64,000 nt of DNA from Oscillospiraceae bacterium (GTDB lineage: Bacteria; Bacillota; Clostridia; Oscillospirales; CAG-272), in the NCBI GenBank assembly GCA_015064745.1, contig SVRR01000006.1:1-64000 (forward strand), read 5' to 3'. Below the pieces are notes generated by a model. That model was not told where the DNA came from. It did no database searches and saw only the letters and a list, made by a program, of their open reading frames with translations. This document shows, piece after piece, positions 1 to 9,907 of this stretch (positions are counted from its first letter, which is position 1; each line of letters begins with the position of its first letter). The translations under genes and the position numbers were made by a program.

Positions 1-77
1 ATCGCAAGGCGTGCCGACACGATCTCTGCCTGAGTACCTTTACCTGCACCGGGAGCTCCAAGGAATATGATGTTCAT
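1..77 (-). CDS. adk: Adenylate kinase, N-terminal fragment
   Basis: Only the first 25 codons lie inside the window. They read MNIIFLGAPGAGKGTQAEIV and include the adenylate kinase P-loop GAPGAGKGT, which binds the ATP phosphates in AMP + ATP = 2 ADP. The start ATG is at 77, preceded by a GGAGGAGAG-type ribosome binding site. Its place directly behind secY (22 bases) is the usual secY-adk order at the end of the spc operon. The rest of the gene lies beyond the left edge, so length and lid type cannot be judged. Confidence 0.95.
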   Translation of the reverse strand, partial: MNIIFLGAPGAGKGTQAEIVSARLA

Positions 78-99
78 TTCCTCTTCTCTCCTCCGCAGC

Positions 100-1491
100 T
101 TAATTCAAAAAGCCCTTGTAGCTGCGCATAGACAGCTGTGCCTCAATGTCACGTACCAGTTCAAGCGCGACGCCGACAACGATAAGGAGCGACGTGCCGC
201 CAAAGGCGAAGGAGCTTGTGAAATACGAAACGTCAAGGATGAAATCGGGAGCTGCCGCAAGTGCCGCATTCACCAAAGGTTCCATTACAAGCGGCACGAG
301 GATAATGGGCACAATTGCCACAACGCTGAGGAAGAACGCACCGATAAGGGTGATCTTCGACAGACTCTTACGGATATAGTCCGCGGTAGGTGCGCCGGGA
401 CGGCATCCAAGAATGGTACCGCCGTTCTTCTTCAAGTTGTTCGAGACCTCAACAGGATTGAAGGAGATCTGAATGTAGAAGTAAGAGAAGGCGATGATAA
501 GAACGAAGAGCAGAATGGGATAGATCCATCCGTCACTTCTGAGCAGGAAGTTTACGTGCTGCCAGAAGCCTTCGGCCTTTTCCCAAGAGCTCGGCGTGGG
601 GACCTGACAAAATGCCATGATCGTCGCGGGAAGCGAGATGATGGAGGAGGCGAAGATGACAGGCATAACACCCGCCATATTGAGCTTGAGAGGCAGATTC
701 TGACTCTGCCCGCCGTACATTTTGCGTCCGACGACACGCTTTGCATACTGCACCGAAATGCGGCGCTCAGAGCCTGTGACGTAAACACAGAACACGACCA
801 TCGCAATAAGAAGCACAATATAGCCAAGTGCGAACACAAGCGAAAGAGTTCCCCAAAGTGCAGGTGCGTCGCCGTTAAAGCCAACAACGCAAAGGTGCAC
901 AAGGCGAATGATCTTTCCGGGGAGACCCGAGATGATGTTCGCGAAGAGGATGATGGAAATACCGTTACCGATACCGTTCTCGTTGATCTTCTCGCCGAGC
1001 CACATCACGAGCGAAGCGCCCGCACAGTAGCATGCGATGATAACGAAAGCGCCAAGCACGCCTTCCCCTTGACGGGTGGTGATCATGCCACTGTTCTTCA
1101 AAAGGAAGTAGTAGCCGATCGCCGTTACAACGGCAAGAATGACCGTTGCGTAGCGGGTAAGGTTGTTGATCTTCTTCTTTCCCTCCTCGCCCTGCTGAGC
1201 AAGACGCTCAAGGGCGGGGATAGCAACAGTCAAAAGCTGGATCACGATGGAAGCCGTGATGTAGGGCGAAATACCCAAAGCAAAGAGCGTTGCGAATTGA
1301 AGCGCGCCACCCGAAAGAGTATTCAGGTAGTCGAGAATGGTACCGCCAAAGCTGGCGGAGAAGCCGGTAGCGTTAACGAACGGAACGGGAATGACAGTAC
1401 CGACACGGTACAGAAGAAGAATGATCAAGGTATAAATCAGCTTCTTGCGAATGTCAACCGTTTTCCATGCGTTTTTGAGTGTCTGCAACAT
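100..1491 (-). CDS. secY: Preprotein translocase subunit SecY
   Basis: The 463-residue polytopic membrane protein is of usual SecY length. It forms the protein-conducting channel of the Sec translocon. It opens with LKNAWKTVDIRKKLIYTLIILLLYRVGT, the typical cytoplasmic N-terminus and first membrane helix, and has the conserved family blocks NGIGNGISIILFANI and ERRISVQYAKRVVG and the C-terminal block RDIEAQLSMRSYKGF. The ATG at 1491 is two bases from the rplO stop, and its GAGGTG ribosome binding site lies inside the end of rplO, suggesting translational coupling. It is transcribed with the ribosomal genes upstream and adk downstream. Confidence 0.98.
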   Translation of the reverse strand: MLQTLKNAWKTVDIRKKLIYTLIILLLYRVGTVIPVPFVNATGFSASFGGTILDYLNTLSGGALQFATLFALGISPYITASIVIQLLTVAIPALERLAQQGEEGKKKINNLTRYATVILAVVTAIGYYFLLKNSGMITTRQGEGVLGAFVIIACYCAGASLVMWLGEKINENGIGNGISIILFANIISGLPGKIIRLVHLCVVGFNGDAPALWGTLSLVFALGYIVLLIAMVVFCVYVTGSERRISVQYAKRVVGRKMYGGQSQNLPLKLNMAGVMPVIFASSIISLPATIMAFCQVPTPSSWEKAEGFWQHVNFLLRSDGWIYPILLFVLIIAFSYFYIQISFNPVEVSNNLKKNGGTILGCRPGAPTADYIRKSLSKITLIGAFFLSVVAIVPIILVPLVMEPLVNAALAAAPDFILDVSYFTSSFAFGGTSLLIVVGVALELVRDIEAQLSMRSYKGFLN

Positions 1492-1492
1492 A

Positions 1493-1933
1493 TCAGATCA
1501 CCTCAATCTTTCCACCCTTAGCCTCAATCTTTCCTTTTGCGGTTTCCGAAAAGATATTTGCTTTCACGGTAAGATTTTTAGTGAGTTCGCCTCTGCCAAG
1601 GATCTTTACGCCGTCGCAAACTTCGTTGATCGCGCCGCACTCAAGAAGAGCGGCTGCATCAACGACTGCACCGTCTTCAAAGATGTTAAGAACTTCGACG
1701 TTGACAATTGCATAGCACTTGCCAAACTTGTTGTAAAAGCCTCTTTTGGGAAGCTTTCTGTAAAGCGGGATCTGGCCGCCCTCAAAGCCGGGACGGACAC
1801 CGCCGCCAGAGCGTGCGTTCTGACCCTTATGGCCCTTACCCGCGGTCTTTCCGTTTCCGGAACCCGGACCTCTGCCCTTACGGTAGGACGCCTGAACGGA
1901 GCCCTCCGCAGGAGAAAGTTCATGGAGCTTCAT
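1493..1933 (-). CDS. rplO: 50S ribosomal protein L15
   Basis: 146 residues, normal for bacterial L15. The glycine-rich basic N-terminal extension that threads into 23S rRNA is visible ([18 protein letters not shown]), followed by the family signature [20 protein letters not shown]. The C-terminal half is the globular domain rich in Val and Gly. It sits between rpmD and secY in canonical spc order. Confidence 0.98.
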   Translation of the reverse strand: MKLHELSPAEGSVQASYRKGRGPGSGNGKTAGKGHKGQNARSGGGVRPGFEGGQIPLYRKLPKRGFYNKFGKCYAIVNVEVLNIFEDGAVVDAAALLECGAINEVCDGVKILGRGELTKNLTVKANIFSETAKGKIEAKGGKIEVI

Positions 1934-1957
1934 TTGTTTTCCTCCTTTTTATTCCGA

Positions 1958-2137
1958 TTAAACGGTTTCTACCTTAACGAGGTGACGAATTACACGGACC
2001 TGTCCGGCAAGAACAGCATCGTTGTTAACGATGTTGAAATCGCCGATCTTGCGAAGGCCCATAGCCTCTGCTGCTGCTCTTTGTGCAGGCTTTGCGGTGA
2101 TAAGGCTCTTTACGAGTACAACTTTTACCTTTTCCAT
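1958..2137 (-). CDS. rpmD: 50S ribosomal protein L30
   Basis: A 59-residue protein beginning MEKVKVVLVKSLITAKPAQR, the standard opening of bacterial L30, and containing GLRKIGDFNIVNND, a form of the conserved LGLRKIN segment. L30 binds 23S rRNA in the large subunit. The start at 2137 has an AAGGAGGAT ribosome binding site immediately behind the rpsE stop. The gene fills the gap between rpsE and rplO, as expected for the spc operon. Confidence 0.96.
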   Translation of the reverse strand: MEKVKVVLVKSLITAKPAQRAAAEAMGLRKIGDFNIVNNDAVLAGQVRVIRHLVKVETV

Positions 2138-2151
2138 GTTCCTTATCCTCC

Positions 2152-2655
2152 TTAGCCCTTCACTTTGTCCGCGGAAATACCGCGCAGAGCTGCAACTTCC
2201 TCAACAGTGCGAAGCTCCTTAAGTCCCTCAAAGGTTGCTTTCACAACGTTGATGGGGTTGTTGGAACGAAGGCACTTTGCGCGGATGTTCTTCACACCCG
2301 CAAGCTCGAGGATGGCACGGACAGTGCCGCCCGCGATGATACCGGTACCGTCCGAAGCAGGCTTCAGGATAACCTTACCTGCGCCGTAAACACCGACAAT
2401 CTCGTGAGGGATGGTGTTGCCGTTCAGCGACACCGTAATCATATTTTTCTTTGCGTCCTCAATACCCTTGCGGATTGCGTCGGGCACCTCGGAAGCCTTT
2501 CCCAGACCAAAGCCAACGTGACCATCGCGGTCGCCGACTACCATCAGCGCTGCGAAGCGGGCGATACGGCCGCCCTTCACGGTCTTGGAAACACGGTTCA
2601 GAACAACAAGCTTTTCTTCGAGTTCCATGCCTGCTGCATCAAACTTTTTTGCCAT
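2152..2655 (-). CDS. rpsE: 30S ribosomal protein S5
   Basis: 167 residues. The N-terminal dsRNA-binding-like domain carries [20 protein letters not shown], and the C-terminal domain carries [18 protein letters not shown] and the [12 protein letters not shown] block. S5 contributes to decoding fidelity and mRNA unwinding at the entry tunnel. No insertion or truncation is visible. It is followed after 14 bases by rpmD. Confidence 0.98.
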   Translation of the reverse strand: MAKKFDAAGMELEEKLVVLNRVSKTVKGGRIARFAALMVVGDRDGHVGFGLGKASEVPDAIRKGIEDAKKNMITVSLNGNTIPHEIVGVYGAGKVILKPASDGTGIIAGGTVRAILELAGVKNIRAKCLRSNNPINVVKATFEGLKELRTVEEVAALRGISADKVKG

Positions 2656-2707
2656 GTTTTTACTCCTTTAAATGAATTCAAATTGCTTTGAATGTGTACA
2701 AACCGGA

Positions 2708-3067
2708 TCAGAACTTCAAACCGCCCTTGCGAGCGCCTTCAGCCAGTTCCGATACACGTCCGTGATAGATATAGCCGCCACGGTCGAATACGACGGTGGT
2801 GATACCCTTTGCAAGCGCTCTCTCGGCGATGATCTCACCGATCTTAGCGGCTGCGGCCTTGTTGGAGCCAATTCCGTCGAAGGAAGCCTCGACGGTAGAA
2901 GCAGATACGAGGGTCACGCCTGCATCGTCATCGATGATCTGTGCGCTGATGTTGGCGTTAGAGCGATACACAGCAAGGCGAGGACGCTCTGCGGTACCGG
3001 AGATCTTGCTTCTTACTCTTACGTGTCTCTTCAGACGCTGTTTGTTGCTATCTGTTCTCTTAACCAT
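2708..3067 (-). CDS. rplR: 50S ribosomal protein L18
   Basis: 119 residues, full length. L18 binds 5S rRNA. The conserved stretches [20 protein letters not shown] and the C-terminal [14 protein letters not shown] are present. The ATG at 3067 has an AAAGGAG ribosome binding site. A 52-base spacer with no evident gene separates it from rpsE. Confidence 0.98.
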   Translation of the reverse strand: MVKRTDSNKQRLKRHVRVRSKISGTAERPRLAVYRSNANISAQIIDDDAGVTLVSASTVEASFDGIGSNKAAAAKIGEIIAERALAKGITTVVFDRGGYIYHGRVSELAEGARKGGLKF

Positions 3068-3086
3068 TGTGTCTACTCCTTTCTAA

Positions 3087-3626
3087 TTATTTACCGGCTT
3101 TTCCGGCCTTGCGGCGGATGTGCTCACCGGTGTACTTGATACCCTTGCCAAGGTAGGGCTCGGGAGGTCTCTTCGAGCGGATCTGAGCCGCTACCTGACC
3201 GACGATCTGCTTGTTGATGCCGCTAACCACGATGGTGGTGTTGTTGGGCAGGTCAAACTTGATATCGTCGTTCTCTTCGAAGAAGACGGGGTGAGAATAA
3301 CCAAGGCTAAGCACAAGCTTCTTGCCCTGCTTCTCTGCTCTGTAACCGACACCGTTGATCTCAAGGGTCTTGGAATAGCCCTCGGTCACGCCGACCACCA
3401 TGTTGTTGATGAGCGTGCGGGTAAGACCGTGGATCGCACGGTTTTCCTTCTCATCATCGGGGCGGGTTACGGTGAGGACGTTGCCCTCAACCGCGATCGT
3501 CATAGCGGGGCTCAGGCTCTGCTTCAGCTCACCCTTGGGGCCCTTAACGGTTACAAAATTCTCAGCGCCGACGGTAACCGTCACGCCTGCGGGAATGGTA
3601 ATAGGTGCTCTTCCGATTCTAGACAT
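3087..3626 (-). CDS. rplF: 50S ribosomal protein L6
   Basis: 179 residues from the ATG at 3626, giving the canonical N-terminus [15 protein letters not shown]. An in-frame upstream start at 3647 would add seven residues and overlap rpsH, but the GGGAGGG ribosome binding site spaces correctly to 3626. The C-terminus [18 protein letters not shown], followed by a Lys-rich tail, is the strongly conserved rRNA-binding part. L6 lies near the factor-binding centre of the large subunit. Confidence 0.97.
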   Translation of the reverse strand: MSRIGRAPITIPAGVTVTVGAENFVTVKGPKGELKQSLSPAMTIAVEGNVLTVTRPDDEKENRAIHGLTRTLINNMVVGVTEGYSKTLEINGVGYRAEKQGKKLVLSLGYSHPVFFEENDDIKFDLPNNTTIVVSGINKQIVGQVAAQIRSKRPPEPYLGKGIKYTGEHIRRKAGKAGK

Positions 3627-3640
3627 CTTGATACCCTCCC

Positions 3641-4039
3641 TTACCAAACGAAGGCGAGAACTTCGCCGCCAACGTTTTCTTCTCTTGCCTTCTTGTCGGT
3701 CATAACGCCCTTAGAGGTGGAAACAATAGCGATTCCGAGGCCGTTAAGAACGCGAGGCATCTCCTCGCAGCTTGCGTAGATACGAAGACCGGGCTTCGAT
3801 ACGCGGCGAAGGCCGTGAATGACCTTCTGCTTGCCGGGAGCGTACTTAAGAGCAATGCGGATGATGCCCTGCTTGCCGTCGTCTACGACGTTGTAGGACT
3901 TGATATAGCCCTCGTTGAGCAGGATCTCTGCGATTGCCTTCTTCATGTTGGATGCAGGAACATCTACCGTCTCATGCTTTGCGTCATTGGCATTGCGGAT
4001 TCTGGTGAGCATGTCTGCGATGACATCTGAAATTTGCAT
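3641..4039 (-). CDS. rpsH: 30S ribosomal protein S8
   Basis: 132 residues, normal length. Conserved blocks are the N-terminal [14 protein letters not shown] and the C-terminal [20 protein letters not shown], the RNA-binding end. S8 is a primary 16S rRNA binder and, in several bacteria, a translational autoregulator of the spc operon. The 111-base spacer upstream can form two strong hairpins (listed separately). Confidence 0.98.
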   Translation of the reverse strand: MQISDVIADMLTRIRNANDAKHETVDVPASNMKKAIAEILLNEGYIKSYNVVDDGKQGIIRIALKYAPGKQKVIHGLRRVSKPGLRIYASCEEMPRVLNGLGIAIVSTSKGVMTDKKAREENVGGEVLAFVW

Positions 4040-4150
4040 TTTAATATCCTCCTTGATGCAAGTTCATTATGCTTGCTACCGCGCATATCGCGCGGTGGCT
4101 GACCGGTGGTAAAAGCCCCTTGGCTTTCCTGCCGGTAGAGAGAGAATTTG
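4040..4150 (-). promoter_or_regulatory. Structured spacer between rpsN and rpsH
   Basis: This 111-base non-coding spacer is long for this otherwise tight operon. It can form two hairpins: ACCGCGC at 4078-4084 with GCGCGGT at 4090-4096, and ACCGG at 4102-4106 with CCGGT at 4132-4136 enclosing an inner AAAGCC/GGCTTT stem (4112-4127). No run of T follows, so it is not an ordinary terminator. A role in RNA processing, or a ribosomal-protein binding site governing rpsH and downstream genes, is possible, but the function is inferred only from position and pairing. Confidence 0.45.
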
Positions 4151-4336
4151 TTACCAGCTTGCCTTTCTGACGCCGGGAATCTCGCCCTTGTAAGCGAGCT
4201 CACGGAAGCAGATACGGCAAATTCCGTACTTACGGAGGTAGGCATGAGGTCTACCGCAGATCTTGCAACGGTTGTACTCACGAGTAGAGAACTTCTGGGG
4301 TCTCTGCTGCTTCAGCTTCATAGAAGTCTTTGCCAT
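4151..4336 (-). CDS. rpsN: 30S ribosomal protein S14, zinc type
   Basis: 61 residues, the short zinc-containing (type Z) form of S14. The four zinc ligands are visible as Cys24, Cys27, Cys40 and Cys43 (CKIC...CRIC), and the C-terminus [11 protein letters not shown] is the canonical family ending. It assembles in the head of the small subunit. The longer zinc-free paralogue is not in this window. Confidence 0.98.
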   Translation of the reverse strand: MAKTSMKLKQQRPQKFSTREYNRCKICGRPHAYLRKYGICRICFRELAYKGEIPGVRKASW

Positions 4337-4355
4337 TTTTATTTACCTCCCTATC

Positions 4356-4895
4356 TTATTTCGCAAAGGGCGCGCCCATCAGGGTGAGCAGCTCTTTTGC
4401 TTCTTCGTCGGTGTTCGCGGTGGTAACGAAGATGATATCCATACCGCGTACCTTTTCCACCTTGTCATACTCGATCTCGGGGAAAATGAGCTGTTCCTTC
4501 AAGCCGAGAGCATAGTTGCCTCTGCCGTCGAAGGCGTTGGGGTTGATACCCTTGAAGTCACGGACGCGGGGCAGCGCGAAGCTGAACAGCTTATCCATGA
4601 ATTCGTACATGCGCTCACCGCGGAGCGTAACCTTTGCGCCGATCTTCATGCCCTCACGGAGCTTGAAGTTTGCGACCGACTTCTTAGCGAAGGTCGGAAC
4701 AGCCTTCTGACCGGTGATGAGGGTGAGGTCTGCGATGATAGCGTCGATAACCTTTGCGTTTTCCTTAGCATCGCCCGCGCCGACGTTGATAACGATCTTG
4801 TCGAACTTGGGGATCTGCATGGGGCTCTTGTACGCAAACTTGGTCATCAGGGCGGGAGCTACTTCACTCTTATAAAGTTCACTGAATCTAGACAT
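4356..4895 (-). CDS. rplE: 50S ribosomal protein L5
   Basis: 179 residues, full length. The family blocks [36 protein letters not shown] and the [19 protein letters not shown] region are intact. L5 binds 5S rRNA and forms the bridge to the small-subunit head. It is flanked by rplX and rpsN in standard order. Confidence 0.98.
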   Translation of the reverse strand: MSRFSELYKSEVAPALMTKFAYKSPMQIPKFDKIVINVGAGDAKENAKVIDAIIADLTLITGQKAVPTFAKKSVANFKLREGMKIGAKVTLRGERMYEFMDKLFSFALPRVRDFKGINPNAFDGRGNYALGLKEQLIFPEIEYDKVEKVRGMDIIFVTTANTDEEAKELLTLMGAPFAK

Positions 4896-4910
4896 GTTTC
4901 ATTCCCTCCC

Positions 4911-5237
4911 TTAAAGCTTCGCGCCGCACTTTGCGCAAACGCGAGACTTGATTTTCTTGCCGTCCTTCTCTTCGACGGCGATCTTCGCACGCACGCCCTT
5001 GTCGCACTTGGGGCAAACCAGCATCACCTTGGAGGCGTACATAGCGCCCTCGGTCTTTACGATGCTGGAAACCTCACCCTGACGGCGAGCCTTGCTGTGC
5101 TTAGATACGATGTTCGCGCCCTCGACCATTACCTTGCCCTCTTCGGGAGATACGGCAATGACCTTTCCGCGAACGCCCTTGTCCTCGCCGGAGATGACGA
5201 CTACAAGGTCATCTTTCTTAATGTGAAGTGCCTTCAT
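4911..5237 (-). CDS. rplX: 50S ribosomal protein L24 with C-terminal zinc-ribbon-like cysteines
   Basis: 108 residues. The N-terminal KOW segment (KDDLVVVISGEDKGVRGKV) is the rRNA-binding part that helps initiate 50S assembly. The C-terminal half contains two CxxC pairs, Cys75/Cys78 and Cys101/Cys104, consistent with the zinc-binding form of L24 known in some bacteria. It lies 12 bases behind rplN. Confidence 0.97.
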   Translation of the reverse strand: MKALHIKKDDLVVVISGEDKGVRGKVIAVSPEEGKVMVEGANIVSKHSKARRQGEVSSIVKTEGAMYASKVMLVCPKCDKGVRAKIAVEEKDGKKIKSRVCAKCGAKL

Positions 5238-5249
5238 TTCGTCTCCTCC

Positions 5250-5618
5250 TTACAGAACTTCGGGAGCAAGCGACAGGATCTTGGTGAAGTCCTTGTCGCG
5301 GAGCTCTCTTGCGATAGGGCCAAAAATACGGGTTCCCTTAGGGTTTCCATCTTCCTTCAGGATAACGGCTGCGTTCTCGTCGAATTTGATGTAAGAGCCA
5401 TCCGCACGGCGAACACCCTTAACACTTCTTACGACAACAGCCTTTACTACGTCGCCTTTCTTTACGACACCGCCGGGAGCTGCCTTCTTCACGCAGGCAA
5501 CTACCACGTCGCCAATGTTGGCGTAGCGGCGACCGGAGCCACCGAGCACGCGGATACACATGATCTCCTTCGCACCGGTGTTATCAGCGACCTTCATGAG
5601 TGTCTGTTGCTGAATCAC
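5250..5618 (-). CDS. rplN: 50S ribosomal protein L14
   Basis: 122 residues, exactly the usual bacterial length. The N-terminus [18 protein letters not shown] and the motif [17 protein letters not shown] are diagnostic. The C-terminal blocks [15 protein letters not shown] and [10 protein letters not shown] complete the fold. L14 sits at the subunit interface. An 82-base spacer separates it from rpsQ. Confidence 0.98.
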   Translation of the reverse strand: MIQQQTLMKVADNTGAKEIMCIRVLGGSGRRYANIGDVVVACVKKAAPGGVVKKGDVVKAVVVRSVKGVRRADGSYIKFDENAAVILKEDGNPKGTRIFGPIARELRDKDFTKILSLAPEVL

Positions 5619-5700
5619 GGTTGTTTCCTCCTTGTTTCGGCAAGCTTTGTGACCTGCCTACTGTGATTATTGTGAAACTTTAGCTTGCTGTGAAGAATGA

Positions 5701-5958
5701 TTACTTCACCTTTTCGATGATCTCAACGAGTCTCCATCTCTTGGTCTTGGAATAGGGTCTCGTTTCCATGACGGACACCTTATCGCCGATGGAGCAGGCA
5801 TTCTGCTCGTCATGGGCGTGGATCTTGATGGTGCGCTTCATGATCTTGTTGTACTTGGGATGACGGACGTGGTCCTCGATTGCGACAACGATGGTCTTAT
5901 CCATCTTGTTGCTGACGACCTTACCGACTCTTACTTTTCTAAGGTTACGCTCTTCCAT
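5701..5958 (-). CDS. rpsQ: 30S ribosomal protein S17
   Basis: 85 residues. The OB-fold signature [15 protein letters not shown], the [11 protein letters not shown] segment and the C-terminal [14 protein letters not shown] are all present. S17 is an early-binding protein of the 16S 5' domain. It starts 14 bases behind rpmC, in canonical order. Confidence 0.98.
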   Translation of the reverse strand: MEERNLRKVRVGKVVSNKMDKTIVVAIEDHVRHPKYNKIMKRTIKIHAHDEQNACSIGDKVSVMETRPYSKTKRWRLVEIIEKVK

Positions 5959-5972
5959 GTCTTTCGTCCTCC

Positions 5973-6161
5973 TTACGCATTCTTCTCACGAAGAACGGTC
6001 ATAACGCGTGCGATGTCGTGCTTCACATCTGCAATCTTGTGAGGATTGTCAAGCTGATTGATCGCATGCTGGAAGCGGAGATTGAAGAGTTCCTTCTTCA
6101 GGTCAGCGAGCTTAGCGTTGAGCTGCTCACCGTTCATTTCTCTGAGTTCCTTTACTTTCAC
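5973..6161 (-). CDS. rpmC: 50S ribosomal protein L29
   Basis: 62 residues forming the usual long helical hairpin: [20 protein letters not shown] followed by [19 protein letters not shown] and a second helix ending VLREKNA. L29 lies near the polypeptide exit tunnel and contacts trigger factor and SRP together with L23. It starts three bases after the rplP stop. Confidence 0.98.
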   Translation of the reverse strand: MKVKELREMNGEQLNAKLADLKKELFNLRFQHAINQLDNPHKIADVKHDIARVMTVLREKNA

Positions 6162-6164
6162 GGC

Positions 6165-6590
6165 TTAACCCTCCTGTGCTTCCGTCTCGCGGGTGATAAA
6201 CTTACACTTGATGGGAAGTTTGTGCATGGCAAGACGCATAGCTTCCTTAGCAACGTCCTCGGCAACGCCGTCCATCTCGAAGAGGATTCTGCCGGGCTTA
6301 ACCACAGCTACCCAATATTCGGGAGAACCCTTACCGGAACCCATTCGCGTCTCGGCAGGCTTCTCGGTGATCGGCTTGTCGGGGAAAATCTTGATCCAAA
6401 CCTTACCGCCACGCTTGGTGTAACGGGTCATGGCAATACGGGCAGCCTCGATCTGAGTGCCGGTGATCCATGCGGGCTCGGTTGCAACCAGACCGTACGA
6501 GCCGTTGGTCAGCGTGTTACCGCGAAGGGCTTTACCGGTCAAACGGCCGCGCTGTACGCGTCTGTATTTTACTCTCTTAGGCATTAACAT
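6165..6590 (-). CDS. rplP: 50S ribosomal protein L16
   Basis: 141 residues. The start [11 protein letters not shown] is the canonical N-terminus. The conserved [20 protein letters not shown] and [19 protein letters not shown] blocks, close to the A-site and peptidyl-transferase centre, are intact. Its ATG overlaps the rpsC stop by one base (TGATG), suggesting coupling. Confidence 0.98.
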   Translation of the reverse strand: MLMPKRVKYRRVQRGRLTGKALRGNTLTNGSYGLVATEPAWITGTQIEAARIAMTRYTKRGGKVWIKIFPDKPITEKPAETRMGSGKGSPEYWVAVVKPGRILFEMDGVAEDVAKEAMRLAMHKLPIKCKFITRETEAQEG

Positions 6591-7366
6591 CAGCGGTTAC
6601 CTCCCTCGGGTTTTCTACCACCGCGGAAGCCACCGTTGTTGTTACGGGGACCTCTGTTATTATCGCGGCGGCGGTCGCCATCGCGACGAGGAGGACGACG
6701 GTCGGTGCGGTCGTTTCTTCTTGCGGCGTTCTCGCTCTCAGCAAGAACCTCGCCCTTGTAGATCCAAACCTTAATACCGATCTTACCGTAGGTGGTGTTT
6801 GCCTCCCAGAAGCCGTACTCAATGTCGGCTCTGATGGTCTGAAGGGGAATCGTTCCCTCGTGGTAGTGCTCGGTGCGGGCAATTTCAGCACCGCCGAGAC
6901 GACCGGAGCAGGAAATCTTGATTCCCTTTGCGCCAAGGCGCATGGTTCTGCCGATTGCCTGCTTCATGGCACGGCGGAACGCGATTCTGTTTTCAAGCTG
7001 AGAAGCGATGCTCTCAGCAACCAGCTGTGCGTTGATGTCGGGATTCTTGATCTCAACAACATTGACAACAACAGGGCGGCCGATCATAGCCTCAAGCTCG
7101 GTACGAAGCTTTTCGATCTCCACACCGCCGCGACCGATAACCATACCGGGCTTTGCGCAGTGAATGAAAATGCGAACGCGCATTCTGTCGCGCTCGATCT
7201 CAAACTTGGGAGTACCTGCTGCTTGGAGCTTCGCCTTGAGGTACTTTCTGATCTTGTAGTCAGACACCAGGGTATCGCCGAACTCTTCGTCCTTTGCGAA
7301 CCATCTGGAATCCCACTCTTTGATCACGCCGACGCGCAGACCGTGAGGATTTACCTTCTGTCCCAT
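6590..7366 (-). CDS. rpsC: 30S ribosomal protein S3 with long Arg/Gly/Asn-rich tail
   Basis: 258 residues. The N-terminus [18 protein letters not shown] and the KH-domain loop [15 protein letters not shown] are typical, and the C-terminal S3 domain is complete through [15 protein letters not shown]. Beyond about residue 215 comes a low-complexity tail of roughly 40 residues rich in Arg, Asp, Asn and Gly ([18 protein letters not shown]), longer than in most relatives. S3 forms the mRNA entry pore with S4 and S5; the tail would project near incoming mRNA. Confidence 0.97.
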   Translation of the reverse strand: MGQKVNPHGLRVGVIKEWDSRWFAKDEEFGDTLVSDYKIRKYLKAKLQAAGTPKFEIERDRMRVRIFIHCAKPGMVIGRGGVEIEKLRTELEAMIGRPVVVNVVEIKNPDINAQLVAESIASQLENRIAFRRAMKQAIGRTMRLGAKGIKISCSGRLGGAEIARTEHYHEGTIPLQTIRADIEYGFWEANTTYGKIGIKVWIYKGEVLAESENAARRNDRTDRRPPRRDGDRRRDNNRGPRNNNGGFRGGRKPEGGNR

Positions 7367-7367
7367 G

Positions 7368-7781
7368 TTATCTGACCTCCTTTTCCTTGACTACCAGCGT
7401 TACGTGGCTGGTTCTCTTTAAAATCTGGAATGCTCTACCCTGAGCTCTGGGCTGAATTCTCTTAAGCGTAGGACCGGGGCACACAAAGCACTCTGCCACA
7501 TAAAGGTTCGTGGTGTCCATGCCGAGGTTCTTCTCGGCATTCTTGTGCTCGGCGTTTGCAACGGCACTCTTAAGGAGCTTCATAAGATATTCGGACGCGC
7601 GCTTGGGGGTATTCTTAAGAATTGCCATAGCGGTATCCGTATCCTTACCTCTGATGAGGTTCAGAACAATTTCAACCTTGCGCGGGGAGATTCTGACATA
7701 CTTCAAGTACGCTCTGCCTTCGGGCGCGTTCTTCTCAGCAGCTTTTCTCTCTTCGAGCGCAACTCTTTTTTCTTTCTGCAT
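7368..7781 (-). CDS. rplV: 50S ribosomal protein L22
   Basis: 137 residues. After a charged N-terminal extension of about 20 residues the standard fold follows: [20 protein letters not shown], then [11 protein letters not shown], then the tunnel-lining hairpin region with [20 protein letters not shown]22 lines the peptide exit tunnel and its hairpin is a common macrolide-resistance site; no deletion is seen there. Confidence 0.98.
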   Translation of the reverse strand: MQKEKRVALEERKAAEKNAPEGRAYLKYVRISPRKVEIVLNLIRGKDTDTAMAILKNTPKRASEYLMKLLKSAVANAEHKNAEKNLGMDTTNLYVAECFVCPGPTLKRIQPRAQGRAFQILKRTSHVTLVVKEKEVR

Positions 7782-7830
7782 TATTAGGCTGTGCCTCCTC
7801 TCGCGTTATTGCGAATACGAATAGTTTTGA

Positions 7831-8112
7831 TTATTTACCGTTGTTGGACGTCTTGGAGCCTGCGTGGCCCTTGAACGTACGGGTGAGTGCGAACTCGCCG
7901 AGCTTGTGCCCGACCATATCTTCCGTGACGTATACCGGAACATGCTTTCTGCCGTCGTGAACAGCGATGGTATGACCGACAAACTCAGGGAAAATAGTGG
8001 ATGCACGGGACCAGGTCTTAAGGACCTTCTTCTCGCCCTTCTCATTCATGGCAACGATTCTGTTATACAGCTTCTCTTCCACGAAAGGAGCTTTCTTCAA
8101 ACTTCTGCTCAT
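7831..8112 (-). CDS. rpsS: 30S ribosomal protein S19
   Basis: 93 residues, full length. The opening [19 protein letters not shown] and the central [20 protein letters not shown] and [16 protein letters not shown] blocks are diagnostic. S19 lies in the head of the small subunit near the A-site finger. Confidence 0.98.
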   Translation of the reverse strand: MSRSLKKAPFVEEKLYNRIVAMNEKGEKKVLKTWSRASTIFPEFVGHTIAVHDGRKHVPVYVTEDMVGHKLGEFALTRTFKGHAGSKTSNNGK

Positions 8113-8125
8113 CTATCTTGCCTCC

Positions 8126-8956
8126 TTATTTGCTGTCACGGCGTTTCACGATAAACTTATTCGTTCTCGCCTTTTTGTTTCTGGTCTTCAGACCCAGAGC
8201 GGGCTTGCCCCAAGGAGTCATAGGACCTGCGTGACCGATAGGTGCACGGCCCTCACCACCACCGTGGGGGTGGTCGACAGGGTTCATAACGCTACCGCGA
8301 ACGGTAGGACGAATACCCTTGTGACGGGTCTTACCTGCTTTACCGATCTTGATGGTGTCGTGCTCGATGTTACCGACCTGACCGATGGTTGCGCGGCAGT
8401 CAAGACGAACGATGCGAACCTCACCCGAGGGGAGACGCACCTGAGCCTCGCCGTTTTCCTTAGCCATCAGCTGTGCCTGTGCACCTGCCGAACGAACGAG
8501 CTGACCGCCCTTGCCGGGGTAAAGCTCAATGTTGTGAATGATGGTACCTACGGGAATTGCGGAGATGGGCAGGGTGTTGCCGGGCTTGATGTCGGCATCG
8601 GCGCCTGCGTATACCGTATCACCGTCGGTGAGACCTGCGGGAGCGAGAATGTAGCTCTTCTTGCCCTCATCGTTCTCAACGAGTGCGATATATGCGGTAC
8701 GGTTAGGGTCATACTCCACACCGATGACCTTTGCGGCGCCATCAGCGCGGCGCTTAAAGTCAACGATTCTGTACTTTACCTTATTACCGCCGCCGTGATG
8801 ACGAACGGTGATCTTGCCGTAACTGTTACGACCCGCATGCTTCTTCTTGGTTTCGATCAAGCTCTTTTCGGGGGTGAACTTGGTCAACTCTGCGAAAGAG
8901 GGGGTAACCATGTTTCTGCGGGAAGGAGTTGTGGGCTTATAATTCATAGTAGCCAT
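8126..8956 (-). CDS. rplB: 50S ribosomal protein L2
   Basis: 276 residues. The highly conserved C-terminal block [20 protein letters not shown] is present, including the histidine implicated in peptidyl transfer, as is the basic tail [18 protein letters not shown]2 is a primary 23S rRNA binder needed for subunit association. The start is the ATG at 8956 with a GGAGGA-type ribosome binding site. Confidence 0.98.
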   Translation of the reverse strand: MATMNYKPTTPSRRNMVTPSFAELTKFTPEKSLIETKKKHAGRNSYGKITVRHHGGGNKVKYRIVDFKRRADGAAKVIGVEYDPNRTAYIALVENDEGKKSYILAPAGLTDGDTVYAGADADIKPGNTLPISAIPVGTIIHNIELYPGKGGQLVRSAGAQAQLMAKENGEAQVRLPSGEVRIVRLDCRATIGQVGNIEHDTIKIGKAGKTRHKGIRPTVRGSVMNPVDHPHGGGEGRAPIGHAGPMTPWGKPALGLKTRNKKARTNKFIVKRRDSK

Positions 8957-8969
8957 TCTTGCTTCCTCC

Positions 8970-9266
8970 TTAGTTCAGGCTCTCGAAGAAGGCGATACCC
9001 TTGGAATCCTCGGTCAGGGTAACGATCGCTTTCTTCCACTCGCCGGTGTAGCCCGCATGGACACCAAGTCTCTTGGGCTTCTTCTTCATGTTGATGGTGT
9101 TAACGTCGGCAACCTTTACGCCGTCGAACATTGCCTCTACCGCCGCAGCGATCTCAGGCTTGTTCGCGTCCTTGGCAACCTTAAACACATAGCGCTTCTC
9201 GGAGATCATGTCCATCGCCTTCTCGGTGATGACAGGCTTCAGGATGACATCAGAAAGATTTCTCAT
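8970..9266 (-). CDS. rplW: 50S ribosomal protein L23
   Basis: 98 residues. The family blocks [22 protein letters not shown] and [14 protein letters not shown] are present, and the C-terminus AFFES is near canonical. L23 marks the tunnel exit and docks trigger factor and SRP. Its ATG overlaps the rplD stop by four bases. Confidence 0.98.
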   Translation of the reverse strand: MRNLSDVILKPVITEKAMDMISEKRYVFKVAKDANKPEIAAAVEAMFDGVKVADVNTINMKKKPKRLGVHAGYTGEWKKAIVTLTEDSKGIAFFESLN

Positions 9267-9889
9267 TTCACATATACCTCCTGGATCTTTTCAGCCGCAT
9301 CCTTCGCAAGCACCAGCTTGTCGCAGTTCAGGATGTCGTAAACGTTAATGGAATTGTAGACCGTGGTCTTAACGCCGGGAATGTTCGCGCAGCTCTTTAC
9401 GACCTTCTCGTCCACCGCAGGGAGAACGATGAGAGTCTTCTTTGCGCCGCTGACGGCGTTCACCATGTTAGCCATGGTCTTGGTGGAGTAGGTCTCGGTC
9501 GCGATGCTGTCAACAATGACGAGCTCGTTTGCGTTGACCTTGGAGGAGAAGGCGCTGAAGAGCGCGATTCTCTTCACTTTCTTGTTCATGGACACGCGAT
9601 AGCTGCGGGGCTTGGGGCCGAGCGCGATACCGCCGTGCGTCCACTGAGGAGAACGGGTGGAGCCCTGTCTTGCGTGACCGGTACCCTTCTGCTTCCAGGG
9701 CTTCTTACCGCCGCCGGATACTTCGGAGCGAGTCAGCGTGGACTGGGTGCCCTGTCTCTGGTTCATAAGATATGCTCTTACTGCGGTGTGGAGGACGGCA
9801 GCGTTTACTTCTGCGCCGAAGATGACATCGGACAGTGCGATCTCGCCAACTTCCTTGCCCGCTATATCTACAACTTTCATGTTAGGCAT
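9263..9889 (-). CDS. rplD: 50S ribosomal protein L4
   Basis: 208 residues. The extended tunnel loop is visible with [19 protein letters not shown] and [19 protein letters not shown], the family signature. In Escherichia coli L4 also represses the S10 operon by binding its leader; whether that happens here is unknown, although the leader upstream of rpsJ is long and structured. Confidence 0.98.
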   Translation of the reverse strand: MPNMKVVDIAGKEVGEIALSDVIFGAEVNAAVLHTAVRAYLMNQRQGTQSTLTRSEVSGGGKKPWKQKGTGHARQGSTRSPQWTHGGIALGPKPRSYRVSMNKKVKRIALFSAFSSKVNANELVIVDSIATETYSTKTMANMVNAVSGAKKTLIVLPAVDEKVVKSCANIPGVKTTVYNSINVYDILNCDKLVLAKDAAEKIQEVYVK

Positions 9890-9907
9890 TCGTGTTTCCT
9901 CCTTCCG

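Noticed and set aside
67-1521. A 484-codon open frame on the plus strand opposite secY
   Set aside because: It is antisense to an unmistakable secY, has a composition typical of reverse-strand shadows (rich in Arg, Asp, His) and no ribosome binding site.
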